The notes under the pieces are model-generated. The model did no database searches, had not been told where the DNA came from, and saw only the letters and a list, made by a program, of their open reading frames with translations. A stretch of DNA of 64,000 nt from Trachythela sp. YZ-2020 (taxonomy: Eukaryota; Cnidaria; Anthozoa; Malacalcyonacea; Clavulariidae). The stretch spans positions 3,501,001 through 3,565,000 of the forward strand of contig JADLSH010000387.1 of the NCBI GenBank assembly GCA_016169945.1. Direction: 5' to 3'. A program made the position numbers and the translations under genes. This document shows positions 1 to 12,710 of this stretch, one piece after another. Within the stretch, counting starts at the first letter, position 1. The number at the start of each line of letters is the position of its first letter.

Positions 1-254
1 AACAATATATAGATTTTTTGCAGAAAATTCTACCATCAGTCATCACCAACTATGACATTGCATCATACAAAGTTTTATCTCACATCAAGGAACATCCTCG
101 TTTCTTTTTATAGACAACTTTAGCTAAAAATAGATAAAACTAAATAAAGATCGGTTTTTATTTCTTCCGCCTGCAAGGCCTTGCCCCGGATTTCTGGTAC
201 CCACAAAAAGTAAAACGTCAGCAAATGCGAAACAAGGGAACATAGCGCAGGGGG
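1..254. other. No gene seen
   Basis: AT-rich sequence without a convincing ORF or repeat partner. It lies outside the left arm of the large palindrome that begins near 255. Confidence 0.5.
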
Positions 255-512
255 TTCAATTGTGGTTTATGTCTGTAAACAAGTGTAAAATAATCAAAAT
301 AATAAACTTACTTGAAAAGATTTCCACAAACAGTATATACAGTGTATAAAAGAAAAGTTAACGCAATCCTCGAATCAAATGTAGATTTTGCAAAGAATAT
401 ATAGCAGTAAATCCTTTACGGTTACATTCATTTGAAAGCTTAGCCATTCAGCTTTCCAACAATGGGTTACTTTTAAATTTGAGCAATTTGTTCGCGAAAA
501 ATATTACTTTAA

Positions 513-1430
513 GGTGGATCGATACAGTTTTCATAAATTCAGGTGTTCAACACTTTCAAATTTTTAAACTCCGTATTTTTAGGTTTTATTCATCAGGTAT
601 CGGGGTAATCATATATTTTGATCTTTCTACTTTCAAATTATGTTAGTTTTATTAACAGATAGTTCCTTACTATGGCAACATACGCGTACGAAATTCACTC
701 CAAAATAGCCTATCGCCTCGTGTAGTTGGTATAATGAAAGATTTTTGCTGTGCAATACAGCATGCAAAATTTGAACATAGGTCACCGGACAAAATAATGA
801 GATATAGCGCATTGTTTTTCAAAAAAATAATTGTTTAATGACGTCAGCAATTGACATGCAGACGGTTAGCCTGCGTGGCCGGTCCTCGTTGGAGGGGAAA
901 AGAAGAACAGGGAAAGAGGGCCTGCAAGAAAACCCAGCTTTCATGACTAAACGCCGTTCAATTTTTTAACGTAGAATTTGATTGGTCAACACCAAGAATT
1001 AATTGACATGTTTACGCACACAGGAATATATTATTACATTTCTTCGTCTTGATTGACATGTTTATGCACAAGCGAATACATTTCCTTCGGTTTGGGGTTT
1101 CCCCTATAGTCCAGCTGCATTTGTATTGGTCAATTTTAATGAGCCTTTATTAGGGCGTTTAGTCATGAAAGCTGGGTTTTCTTGCAGGCCCTCTTTCCCT
1201 GTTCTTCTTTTCCCCTCCAACGAGGGCCGGCCACGCAGGCTAGCAAACGGTATATAACACGCGCAATGACGCAAGATGGCGCGAGCAATTGCTCACGTCA
1301 GGTCATTTTGGAAGTTCTTTCGTTAATACTCCCGCGCGCACAAATGGTCACGCGGGTTTGTACATATAGTATGAAGTTTTGTTTTCACGATTCTTGAATA
1401 AGGTTTTTGTGATTACTATATCGATCCACC
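513..1430. mobile_element. TTAA-target DNA transposon (piggyBac/Kolobok-like), non-autonomous
   Basis: The element begins GGTGGATCGATA (513-524) and ends with the inverse TATCGATCCACC (1419-1430). It is flanked by TTAA at 509-512 and 1431-1434. The right arm of the host palindrome carries the matching empty site with a single TTAA near 2114-2118, which confirms the duplication. The length is 918 bp, of which 376 bp is a further insertion (867-1242). No transposase is present. A diverged, 5'-truncated copy lies at about 46510-46811. TTAA duplications are typical of the piggyBac and Kolobok superfamilies, and I cannot choose between them. Confidence 0.85.
867..1242. mobile_element. MITE with about 90-bp TIRs and 9-bp target duplication (MULE-like)
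   Basis: TIRs at 867-955 and 1152-1242 are near-perfect inverted copies over about 90 bp and begin TAGCCTGCGTGGCC. The flanks gcagacggt (858-866) and gcaaacggt (1243-1251) form a 9-bp duplication with one mismatch, the size expected for Mutator-like elements. The sister copy of the surrounding element at 46.6 kb lacks this insertion. The internal 200 bp is non-coding. The high arm identity suggests a recent insertion relative to the element it sits in. Confidence 0.82.
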
Positions 1431-2257
1431 TTAAGCAACTGAGATTGGAAAATTTAACATTTAAGATGCAATATTGCCAATAATAAAGCGGCCCTGAAAT
1501 AGACGAACTCATTTCGTAAAAATCCCCGAAACTCTCAAAGCTTTTTGCTGAGGGCAGATCAAAATCAAGTAACCACGGCTTCCTATGCATTATTTTTAAC
1601 TTATTACTTACTTTCCATACACAACAACACTGGCTTAAACAGTTTAAGCTTGCGGCCACCAACTTGCTAAATTTCTGTTTACGTTACAATTAGCATATAC
1701 GGTGCTGTTCAATGGGCAATACACGGTGCTTGTTTTTATTACTTTTTGGGATCGATTTAGGAGTACAAATTAAATTACACAGCTCAACATCTTTTAAAAC
1801 GTCTTTTAAAGGCTTCTTGGTACTTTGTTTCGCGTGAAAACAACAGTATTAAAGTTTAAACAAGAAGATTCAAGAATTTCAAATGCGACTATTAAATAAC
1901 ATTTAATGAAATTGCATAATTGTAAAGTAAACAGAAATTGGCAAGTTGGTGACCGCAACTAAGCTTAAACTGTTTAAACCAGTACTTACTTGATTTTAGT
2001 GTGCTATCAGCAAAAAGGTTTGATAGTTTCGGGGATTTTTACGCAATGAGTTCGTCTATTTCAGGGCTGCTTTATTGTTGCATCTCGAATTTTCATCTTT
2101 CCAATCTCAGTTACTTAAAGTAATATTTTTCGCGAACCAATCTGGATGGCTAAGCTTTCAAACGAATGTAAATATAAAGGATTTACTGCCATATCCTTTG
2201 CAAAATCTATTTGTTATATAATACATTTGATTCGAGGATTGCGTTTTTTTATACACC

Positions 2258-2508
2258 CTGTAGACATTAAAATATACGTAAAAAGAACGGCAAGCAGTAA
2301 TCTATATGAAGTACTGTAGAGTCCTGAACCGATAAGTAATGCGGGCGCATATGGAATTAATAATAATACTAGAATATCTATTATAACTCCTGCAACGGGA
2401 GGATCGGGCGGTGCGGAGAAGTTACTGGTTACTGGCTCAGGACAGCATATTAGTACTTCATATAGATTACTGTTTGCTGGTTTTTCTCCATATATTTTAC
2501 TATCTATA
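2258..2508. mobile_element. Small foldback insertion in right arm of the palindrome
   Basis: About 250 bp here has no counterpart in the left arm. Its two ends are inverted copies of each other over about 70 bp: a block including tcatatagattactg-like sequence near 2300-2335 is mirrored near 2450-2475. It is therefore a small foldback element inserted after the arms were formed. Exact ends and target duplication are unclear. Confidence 0.6.
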
Positions 2509-2604
2509 CTGTTTGTAGAAATCTTTTCAAATAAGTTTATTATTTTTATTATTTTACACTTGTTTACAGATATAAACGTCCTGTGAACATGACGGTTTAG
2601 CAAG

Positions 2605-3554
2605 CATAAGCAAAAACCTTTCTCAGCTAGATCAAGTCGACAAACGAAGTTGACCCAAGTCTAAACATAAAAAGATTGATCTACATTTGGGTATAGTTTG
2701 CGGAATCGAATTTTAAATAACAGAATTCTAAAGATTTTCGTGGATGGAGTCAAGGATGGAGCGATGTCTTAGTTTCTCAATCTCTCAAATCTTTAAGCAT
2801 ATCGAGAACGGCACACCTCTGCAGACTGAGATAAGTGAGATTCGCAGTTCTTCGCCAATTTGCAATCATTATCTGTGAATTATCGTGTGTTCATATGGGA
2901 TACGAGCCAGCTCAACTATATTATCCCCGGCCTACAAAACCTATTATGGACCCTCTGAGCGAGACCTCATTCAGTGAGTTAAATTTTTCCTATGAAGGGT
3001 TAGCTAGCCATTTACCGGATGTTTTGCTTATTTTAATCTATATTGTGTTATACCTTGACAAGCATGTCATTAATTCAGTCACAGCGAGGACATATTTCAA
3101 GGCGTCTCGGTTTTTTCATATTAATCTACGTAAAGTTTATATTTCAGACTGCATGAATTGATATTTCAAATCCGAAAATAAGGACTAGACGGGATTTTAA
3201 GTCCGAGTAGTTTAGTTCCAGTCCGAAGTGAAGCCGAGAAATGGAGCTAAATTCAACGCAGACTTGGTTTTAAAATGGCATCTAATACTCATACGTAATT
3301 ACTTAAAGTTAAATGAATTATTTTTAGTTCAGTCCTTTTTTACCCAATCATCCATGTGAGAAAAATAACGCAACATGGTTGACTTATTTCCTCATAAATG
3401 ATTAATGAGTTTGAAAAGAATATTTTCAGTTGTTATAGTTAACAGAGTTAAAGTTTTTCTTCGCAAATATACTGTACAGTCACATGTATTGAAGAAGTAC
3501 CGTTTGGTCTTCTATGGTTACACTCAGGCAGTAAGCTCTCCCGAATGTACTTAC
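2605..3554. other. 3' flank of the GBP gene; terminal exon(s) not resolved
   Basis: The last mapped GBP exon ends at 3555 with a good donor in phase 1, so at least one more minus-strand exon should lie at lower coordinates. One weak candidate acceptor near 2920 would open a short ORF of about 15 codons, but nothing distinguishes it from chance. No other gene is seen. Confidence 0.35.
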
Positions 3555-6500
3555 CTGGCCTGTTCTTTATTTCTTGGAATTTCTGATTTGCCGCAGCAAG
3601 TTGTTGATTTAAACCAGCTTGTTCTCGACGTATTTGTTCTATTTCCCTGTTTCGTTGTGCCTCCTTCCTACTCTGTTCATTTCGTAATCCTTCCATATTT
3701 GCAGAATGTTGATTCCTGAATTCAGCATGTTGCTGCTCGATAGCCTGGTTGTTTTCCCGTCTTATCTGGTTAATTTTCCTTTCGTTAGCTTCTTGTATGG
3801 CTTGTATCTAAGAATAGGGTTGCATGCATGTGAAATATAAGTGCATGGGAAATTAAGCATAATATAGATAAATGATAGTTAATTAGTTTTCAAAACTAAG
3901 AATTAATAGGGTAACAAACGCTGATAAAGTTCGAAGAATTTTACAATCGAACTCCCATACTGATGTAGAAAATACTAGGACCTAGAAATGCACAGAGACT
4001 CGTATTTGGTTTCCCTATTCATGGACTCTATATTATACACTATATTATGGACTCAATATTATACAGAAAATCACTATCTTCAGTTGGCCCGAAAATGCAC
4101 AATTTTCCATACCTACGATCAAGGAAAATGGTTTTTATTCCCTTTCCAACTCAAATTTGGCAATTATTCATGATGTCGTAATCGTAAATGAATTAGCAGT
4201 TCTTGAAAAACTCGCCAATCTGTTGGCTGTTGAAATCAATCTTTTTGAATAAAAGTTTTGTGCATAAATTCGGAGAGTTGACTCTTGGAGTTTGTCGTTG
4301 AAAATGAATTTTGCAAACATTGAAAATGAAGAGCAGTTACTTGGATTGCATTTCGTTTTTGCTACTCTCTTTGTATAATTATCCTGCCTGTCTCTTAGCC
4401 GAAGGTAATGAGAATTTTTTTACACAGGCTAATATATTATACAGTGGTACTTTACCTCTTCCACGTGTTGCCTTGCGTGTGCTTCTCGTTGTCTCAGGAG
4501 TCTCTCATTCTCTGCCTGTTGTAAAATTAAGATTATAATTTATACGGCTCCTATACTGCCAATCAGAAGTATACGTTGAACTTGTTTCCAATCAATGACC
4601 ATGTGGAAGTGCTGTGGATCAAATCAAAATTTCTATTGAACAAGATCATCCCCCAGTTACTGGGTCGTGTTTTAACATCAGCGAGGTTAATGTTACCATT
4701 ATAGGAAAGGTCATGAATTTGAGCCTCTGGTACTGAATACCGTTTCAGCCCCTAGATTATCATTGAATAAAAATCCGGCAGTTTTAGTGGCATGCATGAC
4801 ATTGTTATTAATCTGTATTTGCTTCTATCATCATCCTTATGATTAAAGAGTGTGTGTATATATACATGTTATTACATAAATATGCGCTAATAACACACCA
4901 CTGTAGAACTACAGGGAAAAACAATACACTACCTCGGATTCACGACATACAGCTTGATATAGTGCATTTTGTATCTTTTGGTTTTCTATTTCATTGTGAT
5001 AATCTTCAAGTTGGGAAATCGTCCTCATTGCTTGTTTCTTTCTTTCTTCCAGGCTCTACACCGTAGTTACGTAGTAAAATCAAAACTGATGTTTTGTAGG
5101 TTGCACATTCTAAGTAACTTCAACAACACGAACAACAACAACAACAACAACAACAACAACGACAACGACAACGAAGATGACAAGGGCAAGGACAACGACA
5201 ATGACAGCGACAACGACAACGACAACGTCAACGACAACAAAAACAACAACAAGAATTGTGCCTTTAGTGTTGGCAAATAGAGCATACTTTTCAAAATAAA
5301 CTACATACAGTACATACCACAAGGTATTTCTGATAAACTTCTCCAGCAGCAGGGCCGAGTGCACAATCCCAGTATTGACTATCGACATCTCCAATAACAC
5401 ACATCACATGCTCATAGGATGTTTCGTGGTCAATGTTTTGAAGTACAGGCTCCAAGTGCTGTCTAACAAGTTCTTGTAGGATATCATCACAAAATGTGGT
5501 TGAAATTTGCCAGTTTTTCTTCAGTAACGAGTGCAAAAATCCACCATCGCACTCACCAGTATCGGAAAAAGACGAACAGCGTTTCTGCGAGAAATATTAA
5601 ATTAAATTTAACACAATACAAATGTAACAAAACTAACAATATAACATTTTAGCAGGTATCGTGAGCAACGGCTGAGTATTAGAACAATACTGTTAACATT
5701 ATGTTGCGCCGCAGTCTTTTTTCATTTCAAGTGAAACATGAATGTCACAGTAGGATTGCAGTTTGAAATGCCAAGCGAGTTGCCTTCAAAAACCTGTCCA
5801 GTGCATGACTGTCGACATGTCCAGTGCATGACTGGACCCATCCTGAGGGCCAGTTGCAACTAACTCCTTTTTTATCTAAACGTATGCAAAATAGCAGAAG
5901 GAACTCAGTCGTTGCCATCGTTAATCCAGAATAGTAGTATTATACAGGCCGATCAAGCGGGATTTTTGAGGTGGTGTGAGGTAGAGTAAACCGTCACTAA
6001 ATTCACGGTGAGCAAAAGTTAAATGAGGGTTCGCAGGGGAGTACGTAGGGGGAGCAGAGGACCCTTCGGTAAACTACGTATTGTGAAGTTGGCATCGCCA
6101 TTAAATATTATTTTCATTCATTCATTAATTCATACACTTACGGTGAATTCCTTAAGATGATTTTGAAACTGTTCAACATCTGGATCCATTAGGGTTTCAT
6201 CTCTAAATTGCTTAATAGCGTATTCCATTATGTCTTCGTGTTCTGACATAATCTTCTCGTCATCACACGGAAAATAAGATACTAGCTCGGACATCACTGA
6301 CTCATAGATCGCAAACGCTGTTTCACCTAAATCATAAAATAACATTAAAATATTAGGGACAGATAATGAAAGAAAACGTCGACAGTAAATACGTCTAACA
6401 GGATTACTGTTTGCACCCTAGCATTTTATACTGTACAATAAAATCATCACTAGAAATTTCAAATTTCAATTCGATGGAACATTTCTAATAAAATAGAATT

Positions 6501-9500
6501 TTCCGTAATTCTGACCATGCCATCGCCATTAGCTAAATGCAGACGAATTACTCTGCTTTAAGCACCGCATGTGTAAACAAAGAGCAAATTACGCAATCTC
6601 TCATAAAGAGCAAACGCAACCTCACAAAAAATGAATATATAGTGCAGCAGAAAACTAACATGAGCAGGGGAAGAAGATGACTCGTAGATTAGATTTAACT
6701 GTAGTGAAGTGATCGTAAAAATATTAGCATATTTTCTATTTGAAAATCGAAAATACATACCCGCTCTTTGGTACGCAATTTTAACTGTGACATCCCAAGC
6801 TGATTGCCAGTCAGGTACAAAGCCTTTGGTATTAAGAGCGACCACGTAACTCTCCACCATATCAGCTAACTCTGAAAATACAAAGAGATTTGCTTGCGCT
6901 ACCGAATAAGGAGTGTTCGAGGGGTCATAATTCCATAGGCATACTTATGTGCCTTTACCTTTTACGGCCTGGGTTTGATTTCCACAATCATGCAGTACGT
7001 ACTTTTATCGTGCAATTACGGATAATTACGGATAAGTAAAATAACCAATTTCATTGGTAATTGTTTCAGACGCATTTTCTTTTTGAGATGCATTTGGTTA
7101 TTAATTTTTAACCAATCCGTTTTTACAGTGTAGTTATCTAATTGGAATTTCGAATCAAGCAGTCGCATCGAAGAATGTTTGCGCATAGTTGATGAGGTTG
7201 AAATACGTTTACACATTGCGATTTCACGTTTTTGCCGAATGAATGAATGTCGTCAAAATTATATTTACCTCGTATTTTTCAAATATCATTAAATTTCATC
7301 TAAAATCGTACCGATTCGTACCGTATCGCAATTTGTAAACGTAGCTTTTGACACAAAACTTACGAGTTCCAGTAATTATTGAATCATTCAACCCTTTCTT
7401 GGGATGATACTTTTCTTCTATTATGTGTTTCAGTGTTTCCATTTTATCCAAAAACTCGTCATTTAGGTATTGCCTGAATTCTGGTTTGTCCATTTGCGTC
7501 AGCACATTTTCCTTGTCTGATGGTACTGGTAACGTGAATGCATCCACGGACTTGAAGAAAGATTTGATATTTCGTCTTATTTCGTTTTTCCTTTCTGTAG
7601 TTTTTGATAATGTTCTTTCTTCCTTCAAGACCTGGATTAAAGAAGATATATATGAAATTGCTTGTGTAAAAGCTGGACATATATAACATTATCAGACTTC
7701 CTTTCATTCTGTTATTTCTATCCTCCATTTTTGGATACAGAGTGTGACAGTTTGTCTATAAATCTTATATATATAAGACCTATATTTCAGAGTTTACACG
7801 CAAGTCAATTTTAAAGTTTGAAGAAGAATCCAATAAGTAATACTATTAATCACAAATTGGTTGGTTTATTTCAAAAGATCGTTGCAAATTAAAATGCCTC
7901 GTATTGCTTTTCAGGTTAACCTTTGTCAATCATGTAAAACGACCGTTTCAGCACTCAAACATAAGGCCAATGCCCTCAGGGTATAAATTGCTAATTAAAG
8001 TCCTCATAATTCTTCATAAAGTACCTTTTGTCCCAAATATGTATTTATATCACAAGGTTGATCATTGACATCAGTTATTTTTAAAGTGACATCACGGATC
8101 AACCAGAAAAATTCTGGCGAGCACTTTTTAAACTGTTCCACATCTTCTGCAGTGTTTTCATTATGTTTCTTGACACGGATACTGTCCGACAGCTTGGAAA
8201 CATAACTGGAATGAAAAGGTATTGTGAACTTCTTCATTCATGTAAATCTATTTTCTATCACCAAATAATAATATTTGAGTATATATGGAGCGTAGCATTA
8301 TACACACATAGCCTCGACGTCATTCTATGATTTCTTTTGAATTTTATTCAGCTCAGGTAATGCTTGAAGTCCTTGTCTATCTTCAAATAATGAAGTCGAG
8401 GCTATGCGTGTATAACAGTACGTTCCAGTCGATATCTGCATTACCTAATTTTACACACGTCACTGTTAATAATCACGGCGTGCATGGCTTGTAAAAACCA
8501 GACACATTAAATATAAACCTAAGCATAAAAATATTTATATTTTGAAGGTAAATTATCAGTTTCAATACACGGCTTAGAATTCGAACTTACTGTAACTTTT
8601 CCAGGTCACTGTTTGTCGGGACATTCTTACTGTTATAGATCAAAAGCGAGCTTATCAGAACACTCAGAGTGAATATCTGGTTGTCCGTAGAATCAGTTGC
8701 ATCTACACTGTCTGTCGATCCTATTCCTTCGGAATCAAGGAAGACGACTGTAATCACTTCACCAGAACGCAAGCGATACTCAATTGGCATTCGACCGATC
8801 CAAATCCCTGTAAACACCAACCGTATCAGTTGTTAACAATAACAGTACGCAATTATCCGAATACGAATTACGACAGAATATAGTTATATTTTAATTTCCT
8901 CTCACAAGTAGGATAGGATATGTTCGCTAATACCCATATATACAGATGTCCCTACATAAGCCAATTCGGAGTTTCGACTGCGCATCCAAATGACGCGTTC
9001 TGCGTCGGGATAAAATTTCAGTTAAATCATAACATGCAGCTGGAAGAATTATAATATGCAGACTCAAAGTATTTAACTGTTCTATCATTCATTTGTAATT
9101 CACATAATAGCCACAATAGAACTGTCTTCTGTGTAAGAAAAATAAAGAAAGGCCCACTTAAGGGAGTAAATTTTCTAACTTAAATTAAAGCGAGTCAACC
9201 GTGAGGAAAGTAATTGTTCTTCGAGCAAGTTTTGCATAATATTCAAACGATGATTGAACAGTTGAATACTTCGACATGCATATTTTAATATTTCCAGTCT
9301 CAGCTACATGTTATGATTCAACAGCAATTTTATCTCGAATCTGGCTTATTGGTAGTGCAGTAGCTATAAATGTCTATATTGGGTTTGATATGTCAGCGAA
9401 ATCTTTTTATCTTTGTCATAACAATTTTGAGTATTATTTTATTATTATCAGCGTCGCATTATACGGGACGTGAAATTACCCCTTAAAAACGCGAATTAAA

Positions 9501-9921
9501 CCGCGTCTTTTTTCCGAAAACTATTGATGATATTTATCTTATGACATCAATATAACCGTAACCCAATGGAAAATAGACTTATGCAGATAGACATTAGTAT
9601 CTTCTTACATTTATGGCTTAAATAGTCTATTGAATATTCATAAAGGTACCTACCCATTGTCTCTGCTTTCATAGTATGACCCAGTCGAAAATTGCTGCCC
9701 TGCAGTTGACTAAGAAGATAGGACTTCCCAGTTCGTGCTGGACCAACAACACACACTACACAAAGAGGACCCTTGATAGACCTCAAAATGTTCAAGCCTT
9801 CTTCGCATGGTTTCAACTCCGATCGTTTGGCACCTTGTCTTGGCACCAACCTGCTTTCTGATTGCTCCCACTGGTAATTGTTGGGTATACATAGAGGAAC
9901 TGCACTCTGTACCACATTCAT
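3555..9921 (-). CDS. Guanylate-binding protein (GBP/atlastin-type large GTPase), 3' end missing
   Basis: Large interferon-inducible-type GTPase; in known animals it hydrolyses GTP and acts in cell-autonomous defence at membranes. Ten exons were mapped by GT/AG sites with fully consistent phases: 9921-9654, 8807-8591, 8205-8025, 7631-7364, 6871-6761, 6326-6142, 5584-5318, 5055-4933, 4515-4456, 3807-3555 (at least 644 residues). The first exon starts at a true ATG and holds the P-loop GPARTGKS. Exon 2 has the GIWIG segment and the G3 motif DSEG. Exon 3 has the RD of the GBP guanine-specificity motif (WLIRDVTL). Exons 4-7 match the helical GBP C-domain. Exons 8-10 are a Glu/Gln/Arg-rich coiled coil. 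No in-frame stop or frameshift is seen. The terminal exon was not found, so I cannot say whether it ends in a CaaX box, a membrane anchor or something else. An upstream acceptor at about 9936 means a 5' non-coding exon is possible. Confidence 0.93.
5130..5260. repeat. AAC/GACAAC microsatellite in GBP intron
   Basis: A run of (AAC)n grading into GACAAC, GACAATGAC and similar units. It lies between the exons at 5318-5584 and 4933-5055. The Asn/Asp-rich and Leu- or Val-rich ORFs that overlap it are translations of the repeat. Confidence 0.9.
8299..8414. repeat. Short inverted repeat in GBP intron (MITE-like)
   Basis: Arms of 20 bp at 8299-8318 (tatacacacatagcctcgac) and 8395-8414, with one mismatch, around a 76-bp loop. 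The size and intronic location suit a tiny MITE. No target duplication was established. Confidence 0.5.
8955..9105 (+). repeat. Dispersed repeat, copy 1
   Basis: About 150 bp in the first GBP intron, running from ataagccaattcggagtttc. It matches 14509-14633 in the same orientation, with a 25-bp indel near 8985. The two copies flank the 10079-14328 transposon but are too far from its ends to be its target duplication. Confidence 0.7.
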
Positions 9922-10078
9922 TGAGACCTCTGAAAATTATGGTGAATTAGAAAATAATCCATCATAGAATATTGACTGTATTGTTACGTGCGGTCCTGTA
10001 ATGTTACTAATTTCTACCTGAAATATCTTCATATATACCATTTGCAGAATTACTAGAGCGTACAATCATATACACATG

Positions 10079-10392
10079 TATGGTGGCCGATCGAGGATTG
10101 CCATAGGGATTTTTCATTATTTTATAATATTATGTATCACAATTGAAATTAAAAATCTAAATTTGAAAAATAAACATTAAAAAAATTAAAAATAAATGAA
10201 GCGAAATTCAAAGAAAAACAAAAGTAAAATGAAATTAAAGTCAAAACAAAATAAAACGTGCATAAAATTAATAGAGAATCAATATTAAAACGAATTCAAA
10301 ACAAAACGAAAGCAAAAAACAATTAATTTTTTTCCGTGGTCTATCGTTGCCATAGGCCAGAATGCATTGCGGTCGAAGAGGACTGGTTTTGA
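10079..10392 (+). repeat. Left terminal inverted repeat of the 10-14 kb transposon
   Basis: The outer 250 bp is a purine-rich, AAAT/AAAC-rich tract. The inner 60 bp (10335-10392) is more complex and is conserved in the right copy. The transposase ATG lies 7 bp inside its inner edge. Confidence 0.9.
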
Positions 10393-10398
10393 TCCTAG

Positions 10399-12490
10399 AT
10401 GGCACTAGGACGAATACGAAATGATTCATGGAAAGAAGATCTCGAAATGAAAGAAGAAATGGCTAAATATCATGTGAGGTGTGGTTTTAAAAGTGAAGAA
10501 ATACTAGACTTTCTGCAAAGAGACTATCCACTGTATGCCTGGAGTTTTATTCGCTCTCTGGATCGATGAATGCGAGAATTTGCTATTTATTTCATAGACA
10601 AAGATGTCACCGTCGATCAGGTAAAAGATGCTGTTCAAAAGGAATTGGAAGGTCCTGGAAAGCTCATTGGATATAGAGCCATTCATAACAAAATTCGACA
10701 AGAGTATGCCTTGAATGTGCCTAGAGATTTGGTACATAATGTAATGTATGACCTTGATCCTGAAGGTTTGGCAGCCAGATGCCCTGTAAAAAATAGAAGA
10801 AAAGCTATAAAAGGTCACTTCACTACCAAGGGAGTTGACTGTGGTCATTCACTGGATGGACACGACAAATTGATGGGGTATCAAAACAGTACATTCCCTC
10901 TCGCTGGAATGGGTCCATAGACACAGTAAGCCGTAAAATAATATGGTTACGGATATGGGTTACCAATTCCGATCCAAAGATAATTGGTCGTTGGTACCTT
11001 GAATACCTATATGAAACTAGAAGACTTCCTTCTATTTTGAGAGTTGATCGTGGAACGGAGACAGGAGTAATGGCCACCATGCATGCATATTTGAGACGTA
11101 ATCATGGTGACATGGATCCAACAGGCACTATTATATTTGGCCCTTCAACTGCAAATCAGGTAACATCACAGATTCTTTAAGTTTAAGACAATAATTTTAC
11201 TGAAGCTTTATGTAAAAAATTTGACAGTAAAAGAAATAGCTAGGTTTAACAAGAGGGTTTTCTTTTGAACAAATGGGTAGAAGGATGGTTGATAGGTAAC
11301 TACTTTGCTTCAACTAATATTTAAGCCAACAAGGCCAAGGGTCAATTTTGTTACAAAATATAATTTGATAATGTACATCAGAATTTTTGAAATATCACCC
11401 TATTTTGCAATCTGATAGATAGAACGTGGGTGGAGGGAGCTTCACGAAAGTTTGGAAAAGTATTTTAAAGTTCAGCTGAAAGAACTAAAAGATGAAGGAT
11501 ACTATGATCCACAAAACAATACCCATAGGTATGTCTTATTATTTGTGCAATTCTAAATTTGCTTCAAAGGACTATTGTAATCCACTTATGTAACGGCTTG
11601 CTGATTTATACTATTCTGTTTATTGCCTCAGAGAGAAGGCTGTAATGATGTGAGGTTTGTCATACTGTTGCAAAACCAATGATGTACAGCAAGGGTCAAA
11701 TGGAACATGTACATTTTCCTGTGAGAAACATACAGGAGTTTGTCTACATTCCCAGCACGGCAAAACTGACACGGGATTGATGACATCTGACTGATCTGGA
11801 AGAACAGTTGATTTCATCATCCAATGAGATTATGCACATTTTAACAGTACTTATAAGTGTAGGCAAATTCCTACATATTTTGCCATGAAAACATGACACA
11901 TTTTCCTTTGACTAGTGCCATGCATGGTAAATTGGCAATTAACTCACATTACAAATTATAGGCCAAGATTTAAGTTTCTCTTATTCAAACATTGCAAAAT
12001 CAAATAACCCAAGGCTTTATTAAGAGGAAAGTATGCACTATTTATTTAGACTGCAGTTGGCTTTTGGACTCAAAAGCAACTGGACTCATTTGTACAGACA
12101 GTCTGGAACAGCCACCGTATCCGAGCCCAGAAAGATACATTTCTACCTGATGGTGTCCCAGACCATATATACACTTTTACAGAGAGATATGGTTTAGACG
12201 ACTGCAGTAAGTAATTATGCTAGAGACCCAGACAAATAACCTGAAAACAAAGAAAATAACCCTAGAAATGAAATGTAAAATCAGAGACCCTTGAAAACAT
12301 TCTTGAAAACATTTATTTCTTAATTCAAGATTCTGATTATACATTAATTAATATAGGTTGGCCTGTTACAGAAGATTAATTGAAAGATGTTGCCAATCAT
12401 TCTGGAGTATTAGAAACAGAATCTGACTTTCTCGACCCAGACTTCCGCAATACGTGTGAAGAAAATACTACTATGTTATATTTAAAGAAA
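10399..12490 (+). pseudogene. Integrase-type DDE transposase, degraded
   Basis: Four exon-like blocks: 10399-11159, 11419-11528, about 12056-12207 and from about 12358. The first has an N-terminal helical region, then the catalytic core with D in DGHDKLMGY, D in LRVDRGTETG, and E in the IERGWRELHE segment of block 2. That leaves about 38 residues between the second D and the E, with an intron exactly between them. Later blocks show VWNSHRIRAQKDTFLPDG and a DHIYTF segment, which is the usual C-terminal part of this family as I remember it. Lesions: an in-frame TGA at 10567 and a frameshift near 10905. The splice sites remain GT/AG. Role in the family: cutting and joining transposon ends. Confidence 0.85.
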
Positions 12491-12710
12491 AAACATTTGA
12501 CTACTTCATGAAAATGAAAGTCTTGAAACGAGAACCAAAAATGCAACTCAAACTGAAAAAGTTGCATAACTCAAATTTGGTGAAAAAATGTCAAATTGCC
12601 CATACTAAATGTCTCGCTGTCTGTTGAGGCATCATACATTTACAGTAGTTCATCTAATACAAGACTACATATCCAAATGAAGTCTGAGTCTAGGTAATGC
12701 ACTACATTAC

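Larger units (their letters stand above)
255..2590. mobile_element. Large palindromic (foldback) element with nested insertions
   Basis: Sequence from about 255 to 1710 is repeated in inverted orientation from about 2590 down to 1905, once the inserted elements are set aside. A spacer of about 200 bp separates the arms. Matching landmarks include the stretch around 275-300 (left) with 2550-2570 (right), 425-512 with 2100-2170, and 1431-1705 with 1905-2120. The arms have diverged by roughly one base in five by eye. No ORF encodes a recognisable transposase. This looks like a non-autonomous long-terminal-inverted-repeat transposon or an old inverted duplication. Its outer target duplication was not identified. 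Confidence 0.75.

Noticed and set aside
1182..1397. 71-codon ORF
   Set aside because: It starts inside the MITE TIR and runs into the TTAA element; both are non-coding repeats.
2214..2603. 129-codon minus ORF as a membrane protein
   Set aside because: It spans the palindrome arm and the small foldback insertion, so its hydrophobic stretch is chance.
5067..5400. Leu-, Val- or Asn/Asp-rich proteins
   Set aside because: These ORFs are translations of the AAC/GACAAC microsatellite inside a GBP intron.
10570..10920. Intact transposase ORF
   Set aside because: It is only the middle of a gene with a stop just upstream (10567) and a frameshift near 10905.
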